DNA of 43,859 nucleotides from Sphaerobacter sp. (GTDB lineage: Bacteria; Chloroflexota; Chloroflexia; Thermomicrobiales; Thermomicrobiaceae). The notes under the pieces are model-generated. The model did not search any database. It was not told the DNA's origin and worked only from the letters and a program-made list of their open reading frames with translations. The translations under genes and the position numbers were made by a program. The stretch covers positions 1 through 43,859 of the forward strand of contig JASBVL010000030.1 of the NCBI GenBank assembly GCA_029961075.1, read 5' to 3'. Below, piece by piece: positions 8,593 through 15,730 of the stretch. Positions within the stretch are counted from its first letter, which is position 1. The number at the start of each line of letters is the position of its first letter.

Positions 8593-8877
8593 TCACGCCG
8601 CCCGCGTGTCGTCGGCGTAGTAGCCGCGCTGGTAGAGCCAGCGGTGGAAGCAGAGCCACGCCACCGTCCGCGGCGAGAGCGACGCGTCCGGCTCCGCGGG
8701 CCGGGACGCGAGGTGCGCCAGGTAGGCAGCCCAGGCCTGCCGGTAGGCCGCGGTGTTCAGCGGGTCGTGCAGAGCACGGAAATGCAACCGTCGCGCCGCC
8801 TCGAAGAGCCGCTGCCCCTCAGGGCAGCGCGCACCCTGCTCCAGATCGCAGGTGCACGTCCGCGGCATGTCCCCCAT
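8593..8877 (-). CDS. small uncharacterised protein with N-terminal Cys cluster
   Basis: A protein of about 94 residues starting MGDMPRTCTCDLEQGARCPE, with three Cys in a CxCx(8)C pattern that could bind a metal or form disulfides. It continues helical, with LFEAARRLHFRALHDPLNTA and a Trp-rich C-terminal half (WAAYLAHLA, WLCFHRWLY). Three consecutive ATG codons (8883, 8880, 8877) occur; the third lies 6 nt after a GGGGGG ribosome binding site and is preferred. Composition is ordered and unlike a shadow frame. The family is not recognised. It is transcribed towards the toxin-antitoxin pair but separated from it by about 110 bp. Confidence 0.55.
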   Translation of the reverse strand: MGDMPRTCTCDLEQGARCPEGQRLFEAARRLHFRALHDPLNTAAYRQAWAAYLAHLASRPAEPDASLSPRTVAWLCFHRWLYQRGYYADDTRAA

Positions 8878-8883
8878 CATCAT

Positions 8884-9639
8884 CCCCCCATCTACCGAGC
8901 ACGATCTCGCCTGGATGAGCCCCGTCTCCGCCAGGAACAAAACGCTGGGGCCGCGACGGAGCCCCAGCCATCGCCGGCAAGCCCACCTCACTCTTACGAT
9001 TATGTCATACACCGGCATGATCGCACAGGGGAGGAGCCGACCCACCGGCACCGAACCTGCCGCCCGCGGCAGAAGAACGCCTCACGCTGTCCCATCGCCG
9101 AGCCAGGGCGCGAGCCGGCATGACCGCCCGTCCCACGCGGTCACGTACGGCGCCCAACCCGGTCGGGGGCCATGTACGCTCCCGCACGAGGCGCCGGGGC
9201 CTCCCCTACCGACGCACGCGGCGGCGGCGGGGCCCGGGGCGCGTGGAGCGCCGGCGTCGCACGGCGCCGCGCCCGTGGAGCGCCGGCGTCCTCGCCGGCT
9301 CTCGTTCGCGATGCGAGATGCACCTCCGGCACCCGCCAGCCACCGCCCTCCCCCGTGGAGCCTCGACTCCCGGTCGGGGGCGAGGGCCGGCGCACGCGGT
9401 GACCCGTGGGCGTGTACAGTCGGTTATGGGTGCTCGGGGATTGATCCCGGGGCTGACAAGAAAAGGCGGCTCAAGCCAGCTGGGGACGATCACCGGAAGT
9501 GCCGGACTCAATCGTCAAAGTCCATAAGACGGGTGGGGTCCCACCATGCGCCTGCCCGGCCCGGCCAGCGCGACGCTCCACCACACGAGAGCGTCACCAC
9601 CATCGATCCGGTCCCGACATCTCGGGGCACTCGGCCCCG
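8884..9639. other. gene-free region left of the CRISPR array
   Basis: No credible coding frame is present on either strand; the long open frames are low-complexity Arg/Pro/Ala-rich products of GC bias. The stretch holds one full and one partial copy of the dispersed hairpin repeat (9275-9301 and 9243-9259). The final 150 bp lead into the leader-distal end of the CRISPR array. No tRNA or other structured RNA was recognised. Confidence 0.6.
9275..9301. repeat. dispersed hairpin repeat, copy A
   Basis: A 27-bp element that folds into a stem of seven pairs with an AGGA-type tetraloop on the minus strand. It matches the element at 21662-21688 (opposite orientation) at 25 of 27 positions; the two differences are the two bases of the loop-closing pair, changed together (G-C here, C-G there). 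A truncated relative, GTGGAGCGCCGGCGTCG, precedes it at 9243-9259. Confidence 0.75.
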
Positions 9640-10158
9640 CGGTTCACCCCCACGCGTGGGGACGACGTCAACTTTCAGCTCGGCGAACAGCTCGCCAACG
9701 GTTCACCCCCACGCGCGTGGGGACGACCGACGCTGGCGGCCGCCCAGGCTGCGGGCCTCTGGTTCACCCCCACGCGCGTGGGGACGACTGGGTGCTGTCC
9801 GCATTGTCGGTCTGCGCAATCGGTTCACCCCCACGCGCGCGGGGACGACTCGCAGTGCGTGTAGGATGCGCCGCCGGGTGGCCGGTTCACCCCCACGCGC
9901 GTGGGGACGACCACGACATCCACCGGCCGGTCCCACGGCGTTACCGGTTCACCCCCACGCGCGTGGGGACGACGTCCTCCTCGCGGGCGCCGGAGATGCT
10001 GAAGCTCGGTTCACCCCCACGCGCGTGGGGACGACAGTATCGCGGCCGAAACCTTCGGCGCGCGGCTCGGTTCACCCCCACGCGCGTGGGGACGACGCCC
10101 ACGAGATTGCCCTCAGAGCGTCTCCATCACGGTTCACCCCCACGCGCGTGGGGACGAC
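9640..10158 (-). CRISPR. orphan type I-E CRISPR array, 9 repeats and 8 spacers
   Basis: Nine copies of a 29-bp repeat (plus strand beginning CGGTTCACCCCCACGC and ending GTGGGGACGAC) start at 9640, 9699, 9760, 9821, 9883, 9945, 10007, 10068 and 10130, with spacers of 32-33 bp. The reverse complement starts GTCGTCCCC and ends GTGAACCG, the orientation of type I-E crRNA repeats, so the array is probably transcribed leftwards. The leftmost repeat lacks two bases of its palindrome, as expected of a decayed leader-distal terminal repeat. The repeat at 9821 has one stem substitution that stays paired as G-U in RNA; the repeat at 9760 has T for C at position 1. No cas gene lies in the window. Confidence 0.96.
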
Positions 10159-10305
10159 ACTTCCGAAAACCGCGTCAGCATGCGGTTCGGCCCCGGGAAA
10201 ACCCCTGGAAGTGTCACATGCCGGTCAAGGGTACTCTAGCATATGGTGGCGGGGCGTGCATGGGGGGCGCTGTGGCCCATGTGCCGCGCGGGGAAGCGCG
10301 CCCGG
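10159..10305 (-). promoter_or_regulatory. putative CRISPR leader
   Basis: Because the array appears to be transcribed leftwards, its leader should lie between 10159 and the end of the cca gene at 10306. On the minus strand the stretch contains a TTGACC hexamer (10223-10228), a TAGAGT hexamer (10233-10238) and a short run of T/C-rich sequence next to the first repeat, but no well-spaced promoter pair. It is less GC-rich than its surroundings. The call rests on position and repeat orientation. Confidence 0.45.
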
Positions 10306-11760
10306 TCAGCGCGCCGGCAACTGGCCCTCGCCCTCCCGCTCGGCCATCCAGCGCTGGGCCTCGGCCAGAGCGGCCTCTTTGTCGCCCGGCGCGATCACGC
10401 CGTCGATGACGAGCTCGCGCAGGTGGTCCTTCAGCTCGCCGATCCAGCGGCCGGGCGGGCGCCCGAAGATCGCCATCAGCTCGTGGCCGTCCAGCGGGCT
10501 CTGGAGCTGCGCCAGCGCGTGCTCCTCCTCCAGCCGGCGCACGTGCGCCCGCAGCGCCGCGATCCGGCGCGCCGCCTCCCGCTGCCGGTGCGCCCGGGCG
10601 CTGGTCACATCGGCCGCGGCCAGGTCGAGCAGGTCTTCCAGGAGGTCGCCGGCCTCCAGCATCAGCCGCCGCACCGCGCTGTCGGTCCAGGTGTCGTCGT
10701 AGGCCGCCGGCCGCAGGTGCATCTCCACCAGCCCGGCGACCCGGTCGATCAGCGCGCGCTCCTGCCGCAGCCGCCGCAGCGCCCGGCGGGCCAGGTCGGC
10801 CCCCACCCGCTCGTGGCCGAAGAAGTGCACCTCGCCTCGCTCGTCGACGGAGCGGGTCATCGGCTTGGCCGCGTCGTGCAGCAGCGCCGCCCAGCGCACC
10901 GCCAGCCGCGGGGGAGACTGCTCGACGACGCGCAGCGTGTGGTGCCAGATGTTCTTGTGGCGCCCTTCGCCCACGTCCTCGGCCATCGGCACGATCTCGG
11001 GCAGCACGTAGCGCAGCAGGTCCGCCTGCTGCAGGAGCGCCAGCCCCCGCGACGCCGCGGGCGCGATGAGGAGCCGGTTCAGCTCCGCCGCGATCCGCTC
11101 CCGGCTGATGCGCTCGAGCTGCGGCCCCATCGCGCGCATGGCCGCCAGGGTCGGGCGATCGACGCTGAAGTCGAGCTGGGCGGCGAAGCGGGCCGCGCGC
11201 AGGATGCGCAGCGGGTCCTCGTCGAACCGGGCCCGGGGGTCCCCCACGGCGCGGATGATCCGGCGCTCCAGGTCGGCGATGCCGCCGAAGGGGTCGTGGA
11301 CCGTGCCGTCGCGCGCATCCACCGCCACGGCGTTGATGGTGAAGTCGCGGCGCGAGAGATCGCCCACGAGGTCGGTCCCCAGGCGCACGGCCGGGCGCCG
11401 GTCGGGGGTCGGGTAATGCTCCTCGCGGTAGGTGGTGATCTCGACGCTCAGGCCGTCGAAGACGAAGCCGACGGTGCCGAACTGCTCGCCGACGGTGTAG
11501 ACGCTGTCGGCGCCGGCCTCCGCCCCGGCCGCCTTGGTGACCTCCGGCGTGGCCGAGGTGGCGAAGTCGAGGTCGGTGACCGGCTGGCCGAGCAGCAGGT
11601 CGCGCACGCTGCCGCCAACCAGGTACAGCTCCGCGCCACGGCGGGCGAAGGCCTCGCCCAGGCGCGCGGTGATGTCGCGCATATGCGCCGGCAGGCGCTC
11701 GAGCAGCGCCCCGGCCCGCCCCGCCGCGGTCACGCCCACCTTCCGGTCCGACTCAGCCAC
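10306..11760 (-). CDS. cca: CCA tRNA nucleotidyltransferase / poly(A) polymerase family, with HD domain
   Basis: Adds or repairs the 3' CCA of tRNA (or polyadenylates RNA; the two activities cannot be told apart by inspection). The 484-residue protein has the class II nucleotidyltransferase head with GGSVRD (residues 49-54) and the catalytic DLD in DLDFAT (63-68), then RRDFTINA, DEDPLRILRAARFA in the neck, and an HD phosphohydrolase-type domain with WAALLHDAAKP. The start is GTG at 11760, a few bases after AGGAGGG. The gene stands alone, separated from the CRISPR array by about 150 bp, and a GC-rich hairpin (10286-10301) follows its stop and could end transcription. Confidence 0.9.
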   Translation of the reverse strand: MAESDRKVGVTAAGRAGALLERLPAHMRDITARLGEAFARRGAELYLVGGSVRDLLLGQPVTDLDFATSATPEVTKAAGAEAGADSVYTVGEQFGTVGFVFDGLSVEITTYREEHYPTPDRRPAVRLGTDLVGDLSRRDFTINAVAVDARDGTVHDPFGGIADLERRIIRAVGDPRARFDEDPLRILRAARFAAQLDFSVDRPTLAAMRAMGPQLERISRERIAAELNRLLIAPAASRGLALLQQADLLRYVLPEIVPMAEDVGEGRHKNIWHHTLRVVEQSPPRLAVRWAALLHDAAKPMTRSVDERGEVHFFGHERVGADLARRALRRLRQERALIDRVAGLVEMHLRPAAYDDTWTDSAVRRLMLEAGDLLEDLLDLAAADVTSARAHRQREAARRIAALRAHVRRLEEEHALAQLQSPLDGHELMAIFGRPPGRWIGELKDHLRELVIDGVIAPGDKEAALAEAQRWMAEREGEGQLPAR

Positions 11761-11904
11761 ACACCCTCCTGCTCCGCGCCGCTCCCGGCGTCTCCGGCAC
11801 GATTCTACCCGTCCGCCCGGTGGGCCGGCACGCCCGATGGCCCGTCGCCGGAAGATCGGTGCCGGGGAGCGCGGGGGGTAGGGGTGCTGACGCGGGGGGA
11901 GGTC

Positions 11905-12649
11905 TCAACGGCGCCGCGGTCTCGTCGCCACCCGCGCGAGCTGCCCGGAGAACTGGGCCGGTCCCTCCTCATGGACACGCGCGAACCGATCGAGCAGCGT
12001 GACGATGTCCTTGAGCGTCGGGTCCATCCAACCGATGAGCTCGAGCACCTCCCGGTGCTGTTCCCAGAGGGATATCGTCTCACCCGGATGGCTCGGCAGC
12101 TTGGCGCGGCTCATGGTGGAACACGCGGTTGCGAAGATCCCGCACTCGGGCGAGCCGGGGCTGGATCTGATAGCGGGCGCGGAATCGCTTTGGAGCGTGC
12201 GGGAAGATCTGCTTCAGCATCTGGCTGCCCGCTTGTTTCCAGTACGCATTGTGGGGCTTGTTGAAGAGCGAGACCCAGAAGCCGAACCGCAGCTCGGCGA
12301 TGATCCTCCCGGCCGTCACTGGTTTCCCACGATCCTGCAGGCGTGCTACAGCCGCCTGGTACGCATCGACTTCGTGGCTCGTGAGTTGGAAGATCGCGTC
12401 CTCGCAGAACCAGAGACTCGTGCCATGCACGACCAGGCCACCTGTGCAGATGCGGTTTCGGAGCGTCACTTCAACGGCCTGGAGGGAGGGATACAAGGCT
12501 TCGCTCAACGCGAGGTTCCAGAGGTAGTTCGCGAGCATGTCGTCATCGCTGCCACCCTCTGGGCGGTAGGACTCGAGGCGCTCCTCCGAAACCGACGCAA
12601 GGATCCGAGCGACCAGTGGATGCACGATGCCGTCGCTCTTCTCACCCAT
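11905..12649 (-). pseudogene. Abi_2-like (AbiD/AbiF) protein gene, frameshifted
   Basis: The first frame (ATG 12649 to TGA at 12080) gives 189 residues with the Abi_2 pattern: YLWNLALSEALYPSLQAVEV early, AELRFGFWVSLFNKPHN centrally and RDLRNRVFHHEP near its end, an RxxxxH-like motif of the HEPN-type family. At that point the normal continuation lies in the next frame (to TGA 11905): AKLPSHPGETISLW, then LELIGWMDPTLKDIVTLLDRF, which is the typical C-terminus. A one-base change around 12105-12113 joins both halves. Abi_2 proteins act in abortive infection against phages. A TATAGC hexamer (12660-12665) only 10 nt before the ATG suggests a leaderless start. Sequencing error is the main alternative. 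Confidence 0.75.
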
Positions 12650-12655
12650 ACCCAA

Positions 12656-13031
12656 CGGTGCTATACTGGGAGTGCAATCCCCCGGATGGTCCTCTCCCGG
12701 GCATGCGCAGCATGTTCCCGGTGACGCCCCCGGGGTTTTGACTTAAAGCGCCCCACTGAGCTGATCATCAACGCCCGTCACCAGCGCATCTCTGGTCGTG
12801 ACACAGTCGACCAGAAGTGTACCGCAACTCTTGAACATGTGATGCTGATCAGCGCGAATCCACAAGATCGTGCGTCAGGCGAGCATGGCGACCCCACCTG
12901 ACGCGTCCACGTGGCCGGCCCCTCGGTTCGCGCGCGGCCACACCGCGCACGTCATGCCGTCGCTGGACTATATTCCCGGCAGCCGACTCCTCTCGGCTTG
13001 CCAGGAGGGAAGATCAGCGGCACCCGACGGC
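12656..13031. other. gene-free region between Abi_2-like and NUDIX genes
   Basis: No coding frame with ordered composition is visible. The stretch holds a perfect 10-bp palindrome GCTGATCAGC (12848-12857) and a related GCTGATCA at about 12760, plus the likely start region of the Abi_2-like gene at its left end. No tRNA features such as GGTTCGAATCC were found. Its GC content is lower in the middle than in flanking genes. Confidence 0.5.
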
Positions 13032-13535
13032 TCATCCGCCGGGGTGATGCCGGATCGCCATGGGTGCGTCGATGTGGACCAGGTGGCACGGGACGTCCAA
13101 GGGCTGCTGCAGCGCGTCGCGGATGCACGTCGGGAGGAGCCGCACGCGGTCGAGGTCCGCCAGCGGGAACCAGCGGAACTCGAGCCGCGCCTCGCCCTCG
13201 CGCCCGGTGTGGACCGCCGCGGTGTCGAGCAGGGGGCACCCCTCCGGCAGGGCGACGGCGAAATAGAGACCAAGCTGATGGTGGGGCTGGCCGTCGAGGA
13301 CGAACAGGTTCTCGACGACCTACAGCAGCCGGCCGACCGTGACGTCAACGGCCAACTCTTCGCGCATCTCCCGCGCGAGCGCCTCGGCCGCGGTCTCCAG
13401 GATCTCGCACCGTCCGCCCGGCAGCGACCAGTAATCGTCGTCCACGGCGCGGTGCAGCAGGACGCGCCCGTCCTGGAGGCAGACGCCGCCGGCCCGATAG
13501 AGAAAGTGCGCCCGCCCCAGATCGACGCTAATCAT
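13032..13535 (-). pseudogene. NUDIX hydrolase with in-frame amber codon
   Basis: The frame from ATG 13535 to TGA 13032 would encode 167 residues of a NUDIX pyrophosphohydrolase. It begins MISVDLGRAHFLYRAGGVCL, continues with HRAVDDDYWSLPGG and carries a NUDIX box of the form G-x5-E-x7-REMREEL, which binds the metal. Codon 72 is TAG (13320-13322) in VGRLL-stop-VVENLFVLDG, where relatives usually have Trp or Tyr. The frame then continues sensibly with HHQLGLYFAVALPEG and LEFRWFPLADLDRVRLLP. A single G-to-A (TGG) or C-to-G (TAC) change explains it. The truncated product would keep the NUDIX box but lose half the fold. An alternative start at 13580 exists. Confidence 0.82.
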
Positions 13536-13593
13536 GCGCACCGTTCGGCGCTCCTCGATCGCCGCCCACGCCGGCCGCACCGGCGGCGCGGGG

Positions 13594-13872
13594 TCAGCTC
13601 TGCGCCCGCTCGATGGCGGCGCGGAGGTCGGTGAGGACGCGCTGCTGGGTGTCGAGCACGTGCGCCACCATCTCGCGCAGGTGCCGGTTCATATCCGCGG
13701 TGAGGTCGAGCGCCTCCGCGGCCAGGCGGAGCAGGTCGTCCGGCTGGTCGGCCGGCACGGCGGCCGCCTGCTCCAGCAGCGCGGCGGTGCGCTCCTCGTA
13801 CTGGGTCACCTTCACCCCGAAGACCCGGAGCAGCTTGCGCGTCGGATCGCGCGGCTGGCGCTCTTCCTGCAT
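13594..13872 (-). CDS. small uncharacterised helical protein
   Basis: A 92-residue protein beginning MQEERQPRDPTRKLLRVFGV. It is mostly helical, with heptad-like runs (YEERTAALLEQAAA, LLRLAAEALDLTADMNRHL, VLDTQQRVLTDLRAAIERA) suggesting a coiled coil or helical hairpin. The start ATG at 13872 follows GGAGGGAAG at somewhat long spacing. It ends 14 bp before the upstream alternative start of the NUDIX gene and may have been cotranscribed with it. No enzyme motif is seen and the family is not recognised; the role could be regulatory or structural. Confidence 0.6.
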   Translation of the reverse strand: MQEERQPRDPTRKLLRVFGVKVTQYEERTAALLEQAAAVPADQPDDLLRLAAEALDLTADMNRHLREMVAHVLDTQQRVLTDLRAAIERAQS

Positions 13873-13994
13873 TGTGACACTTCCCTCCGTTGCGGTGCGG
13901 CCCCCATGGGTCGCCGAATCCACGACCATTGTAGGCCGAACGCGCCTCGCCAGCACCCCACGGCGCGGAGCGGCAGCCCCGCCGGCCGCGCGGC

Positions 13995-14636
13995 TCAGCG
14001 GCGATAGGCGACGATCAGCCCGTCGCGGATCGGGATGAGGGTGGCGATCCAGCCCGGGTCGGTGGTCAGGCGCCGGGTCGTCTCCCGCACCCCGACGGTC
14101 GCCGGGGACTGGTCGGCCTCGTCGAAGATCCGCCCACCCCACAGCATGTTGTCGATGATGAGCACGCCGCCCGGCCGCAGCTTCTCGGCGATGACCGGGA
14201 GCGAGTCGGGGTAGCCCTCCTTGTTGATGTCGTTGAAGATGAGGTCGAACGGCCCCTCGGTCTCCCGCAGCGCCTGCACCGCCTCGCCGACCCGGTAGCG
14301 CACGATGTCGCCGTAGCCGAGGCGCTCGAGGTGCCCCCGCGCCTGGCGGGACAGCGCCTCGTCCCAGACGACGTGGTAGACCTCGCCCCCGCCGTTCTCC
14401 TGGACGGCGCGGGCGAACCAGGCGGTGGAGTAGCCGTAGCCGGAGCCGAGCTCGAAGATGCGCCGCGCCCCGGCGATGCGCGCGATCTGGTAGCAGAGGT
14501 AGCCCGCCGCGGCGCCGATGATCGGGAAGTCGTGCTCCCGCGCGTACGCCTCCATCGCCCGCATCTCGGGCGGGCGCTGCGGCACGAGGTCTTCGAGGTA
14601 GGCGCCTAGCCGCGCGCGCTCGTCCATCCCGCTCAT
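13995..14636 (-). CDS. O-methyltransferase, caffeoyl-CoA O-methyltransferase-like
   Basis: A cytosolic class I SAM-dependent methyltransferase of 213 residues, the usual size for the COMT-like family. The SAM-binding motif I is FELGSGYGYST (residues 61-71); FNDINKEGYP and LIIDNMLWGG supply the later motifs and metal-binding acidic residues typical of the cation-dependent O-methyltransferases. The ATG at 14636 has AAGGAGGG just upstream. The natural substrate (a catechol-like or other hydroxylated small molecule) cannot be inferred. Neighbours give no pathway hint; the small helical protein gene lies 122 bp downstream. Confidence 0.88.
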   Translation of the reverse strand: MSGMDERARLGAYLEDLVPQRPPEMRAMEAYAREHDFPIIGAAAGYLCYQIARIAGARRIFELGSGYGYSTAWFARAVQENGGGEVYHVVWDEALSRQARGHLERLGYGDIVRYRVGEAVQALRETEGPFDLIFNDINKEGYPDSLPVIAEKLRPGGVLIIDNMLWGGRIFDEADQSPATVGVRETTRRLTTDPGWIATLIPIRDGLIVAYRR

Positions 14637-14763
14637 GACGCCCTCCTTGCCGGCTCACCGCTGAACGTCGGCTGTGGAGCCGATTGTACGCGATCGGGGG
14701 AGGGCGCACGGCGATACCGGCAGGGACCCCGCGAGGCGTCACATTACGTCTGGGAGGTCGTGA

Positions 14764-14788
14764 TTGACAGGTGCACAGGGACCTGTCA
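14764..14788 (+). promoter_or_regulatory. inverted repeat over a -35-like box upstream of the DUF3800 gene
   Basis: TTGACA (14764-14769) is a perfect -35 box and overlaps a perfect 8-bp inverted repeat, TGACAGGT (14765-14772) and ACCTGTCA (14781-14788). AT-rich AGTATT/TATTCT sequences follow, but the spacing to a -10 is 18-20 bp, longer than ideal. The arrangement looks like a promoter with an operator in its spacer, about 40 nt upstream of the DUF3800 start. The regulator is unknown. Confidence 0.45.
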
Positions 14789-14828
14789 GTATTCTCGCAC
14801 CTTCTGTTCTCTGCGCACAGGACGATTT

Positions 14829-15563
14829 ATGAAGATTTTGCTTCTTGACGAGTCTGGCGACCACAGCCTCAGCAAGATCGACCCGCAGTACCCCATCTTT
14901 GTCCTGGCCGGAGTGATCGTCGACGCCGCCTATGCGGCAAGTGAGCTCGACGAGCGACTCAGGGCATTCAAGCAGCGCCTATTTGGTCGCGATGACCTGA
15001 TTCTCCACACGGCCGATATCGTTCGACAGCAGAATGGCTTCGAAGCGCTCGCAGATCCCGCCTTCCGAGCCAAGTTCTACACGCACCTCAACACGCTCAT
15101 GAGCCAGCTCGATTACATGGTCGTTGCCTGCGTGATCAAGAAGTATGTCTTTCATCGTCGATACGGCACGAAGGCGCTCGACCCATACATGTTCAGCCTC
15201 GAAGTACTCGTTGAGAGATTCTGCTACGAGCTGGGGAACCGTAGAGGTGCGGGCCGCATGGTAGCGGAGAAACGCAACTCCATTCTGGATAGCCAGATCG
15301 ACCTGGCATGGCGCCGACTGAAGGTCGAGGGCACGCGGTATCTCCAGGCAGCCACGCTCAGGAACCGGATCATCGACCTGGAGCTGCGTCCCAAGCGGGA
15401 CAACCTGGCTGGCCTCCAGCTCGCGGACCTCGTGGCGTCGCCGATCGGCCGCTTCGTGCTCGGAAAGCCGACCCGAGAGGACTGGCGGATCGTGGAATCG
15501 AAGTTTCGCCGCCGTGACGGCGACTACCGCGGGGCGGGACTCGTCGTCCTGCCAAAGAAATAA
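14829..15563 (+). CDS. DUF3800 domain protein
   Basis: A 244-residue protein that starts MKILLLDESGDHSLSKIDPQ. DUF3800 hallmarks are the N-terminal DESG motif, the central LHTADIVRQQ segment and the C-terminal LAGLQLADLVASPIGRF motif. The family is thought to have an RNase H-like fold and is often seen on mobile or defence islands; no biochemical function is established. The ATG at 14829 has a modest AGGA site. Codon use is visibly less GC-biased than its neighbours (many AAG, CTC/ATT, TTC mixes), suggesting later acquisition. Two exact 33-bp direct repeats begin at its stop codon and an inverted repeat sits in its promoter region. It stands alone between opposing genes. Confidence 0.85.
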   Translation: MKILLLDESGDHSLSKIDPQYPIFVLAGVIVDAAYAASELDERLRAFKQRLFGRDDLILHTADIVRQQNGFEALADPAFRAKFYTHLNTLMSQLDYMVVACVIKKYVFHRRYGTKALDPYMFSLEVLVERFCYELGNRRGAGRMVAEKRNSILDSQIDLAWRRLKVEGTRYLQAATLRNRIIDLELRPKRDNLAGLQLADLVASPIGRFVLGKPTREDWRIVESKFRRRDGDYRGAGLVVLPKK

Positions 15564-15656
15564 GGCCAGGACCCGCTACGCAGTTCCCAGCCTCCATATG
15601 GGCCAGTTCCTAGCCCCTGGGAGAAGGCCAGGACCCGCTACGCAGTTCCCAGCCTC
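15562..15656. repeat. two identical 33-bp direct repeats after the DUF3800 gene
   Basis: The 33-bp sequence beginning AAGGCCAGGACCCGCTACGC and ending CAGTTCCCAGCCTC occurs at 15562-15594 and again, with no mismatch, at 15624-15656. The copies are separated by 29 bp, giving a 62-bp period. The first copy starts within the DUF3800 stop codon. The intervening 29 bp contain a partial look-alike (GGGCCAGTTCCTAGCC). Flanking bases differ, so the identity is limited to the 33 bp. Confidence 0.92.
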
Positions 15657-15730
15657 TCGAGGCAATTATGCCGGATCACCAACTGCGAGTCAATCCGTGT
15701 CCAGACGCCCAGACGGCTCCGCCACGCCCC

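Noticed and set aside
9479..9492. Possible degenerate repeat GCTGGGGACGAT
   Set aside because: Its distance to the first repeat is not a multiple of the 61-bp unit and no flanking spacer is seen.
10159..10195. Possible tenth CRISPR repeat at CGGTTCGG
   Set aside because: Only about six bases match the repeat start and the interval to the previous repeat is short; probably leader sequence.
8753..10702. Long open frame on the plus strand across the CRISPR array
   Set aside because: It translates the repeats over and over (PPRAWGR- and HARGDD-like runs) and has no family pattern; it is an artefact of GC bias and repeat length.
12656..13031. tRNA gene in the gap before the NUDIX gene
   Set aside because: No acceptor or TPsiC arm consensus was found on either strand.
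12870..13634. Plus-strand frame opposite the NUDIX gene
   Set aside because: Low-complexity shadow; the minus-strand NUDIX reading is far better supported, even with its TAG.
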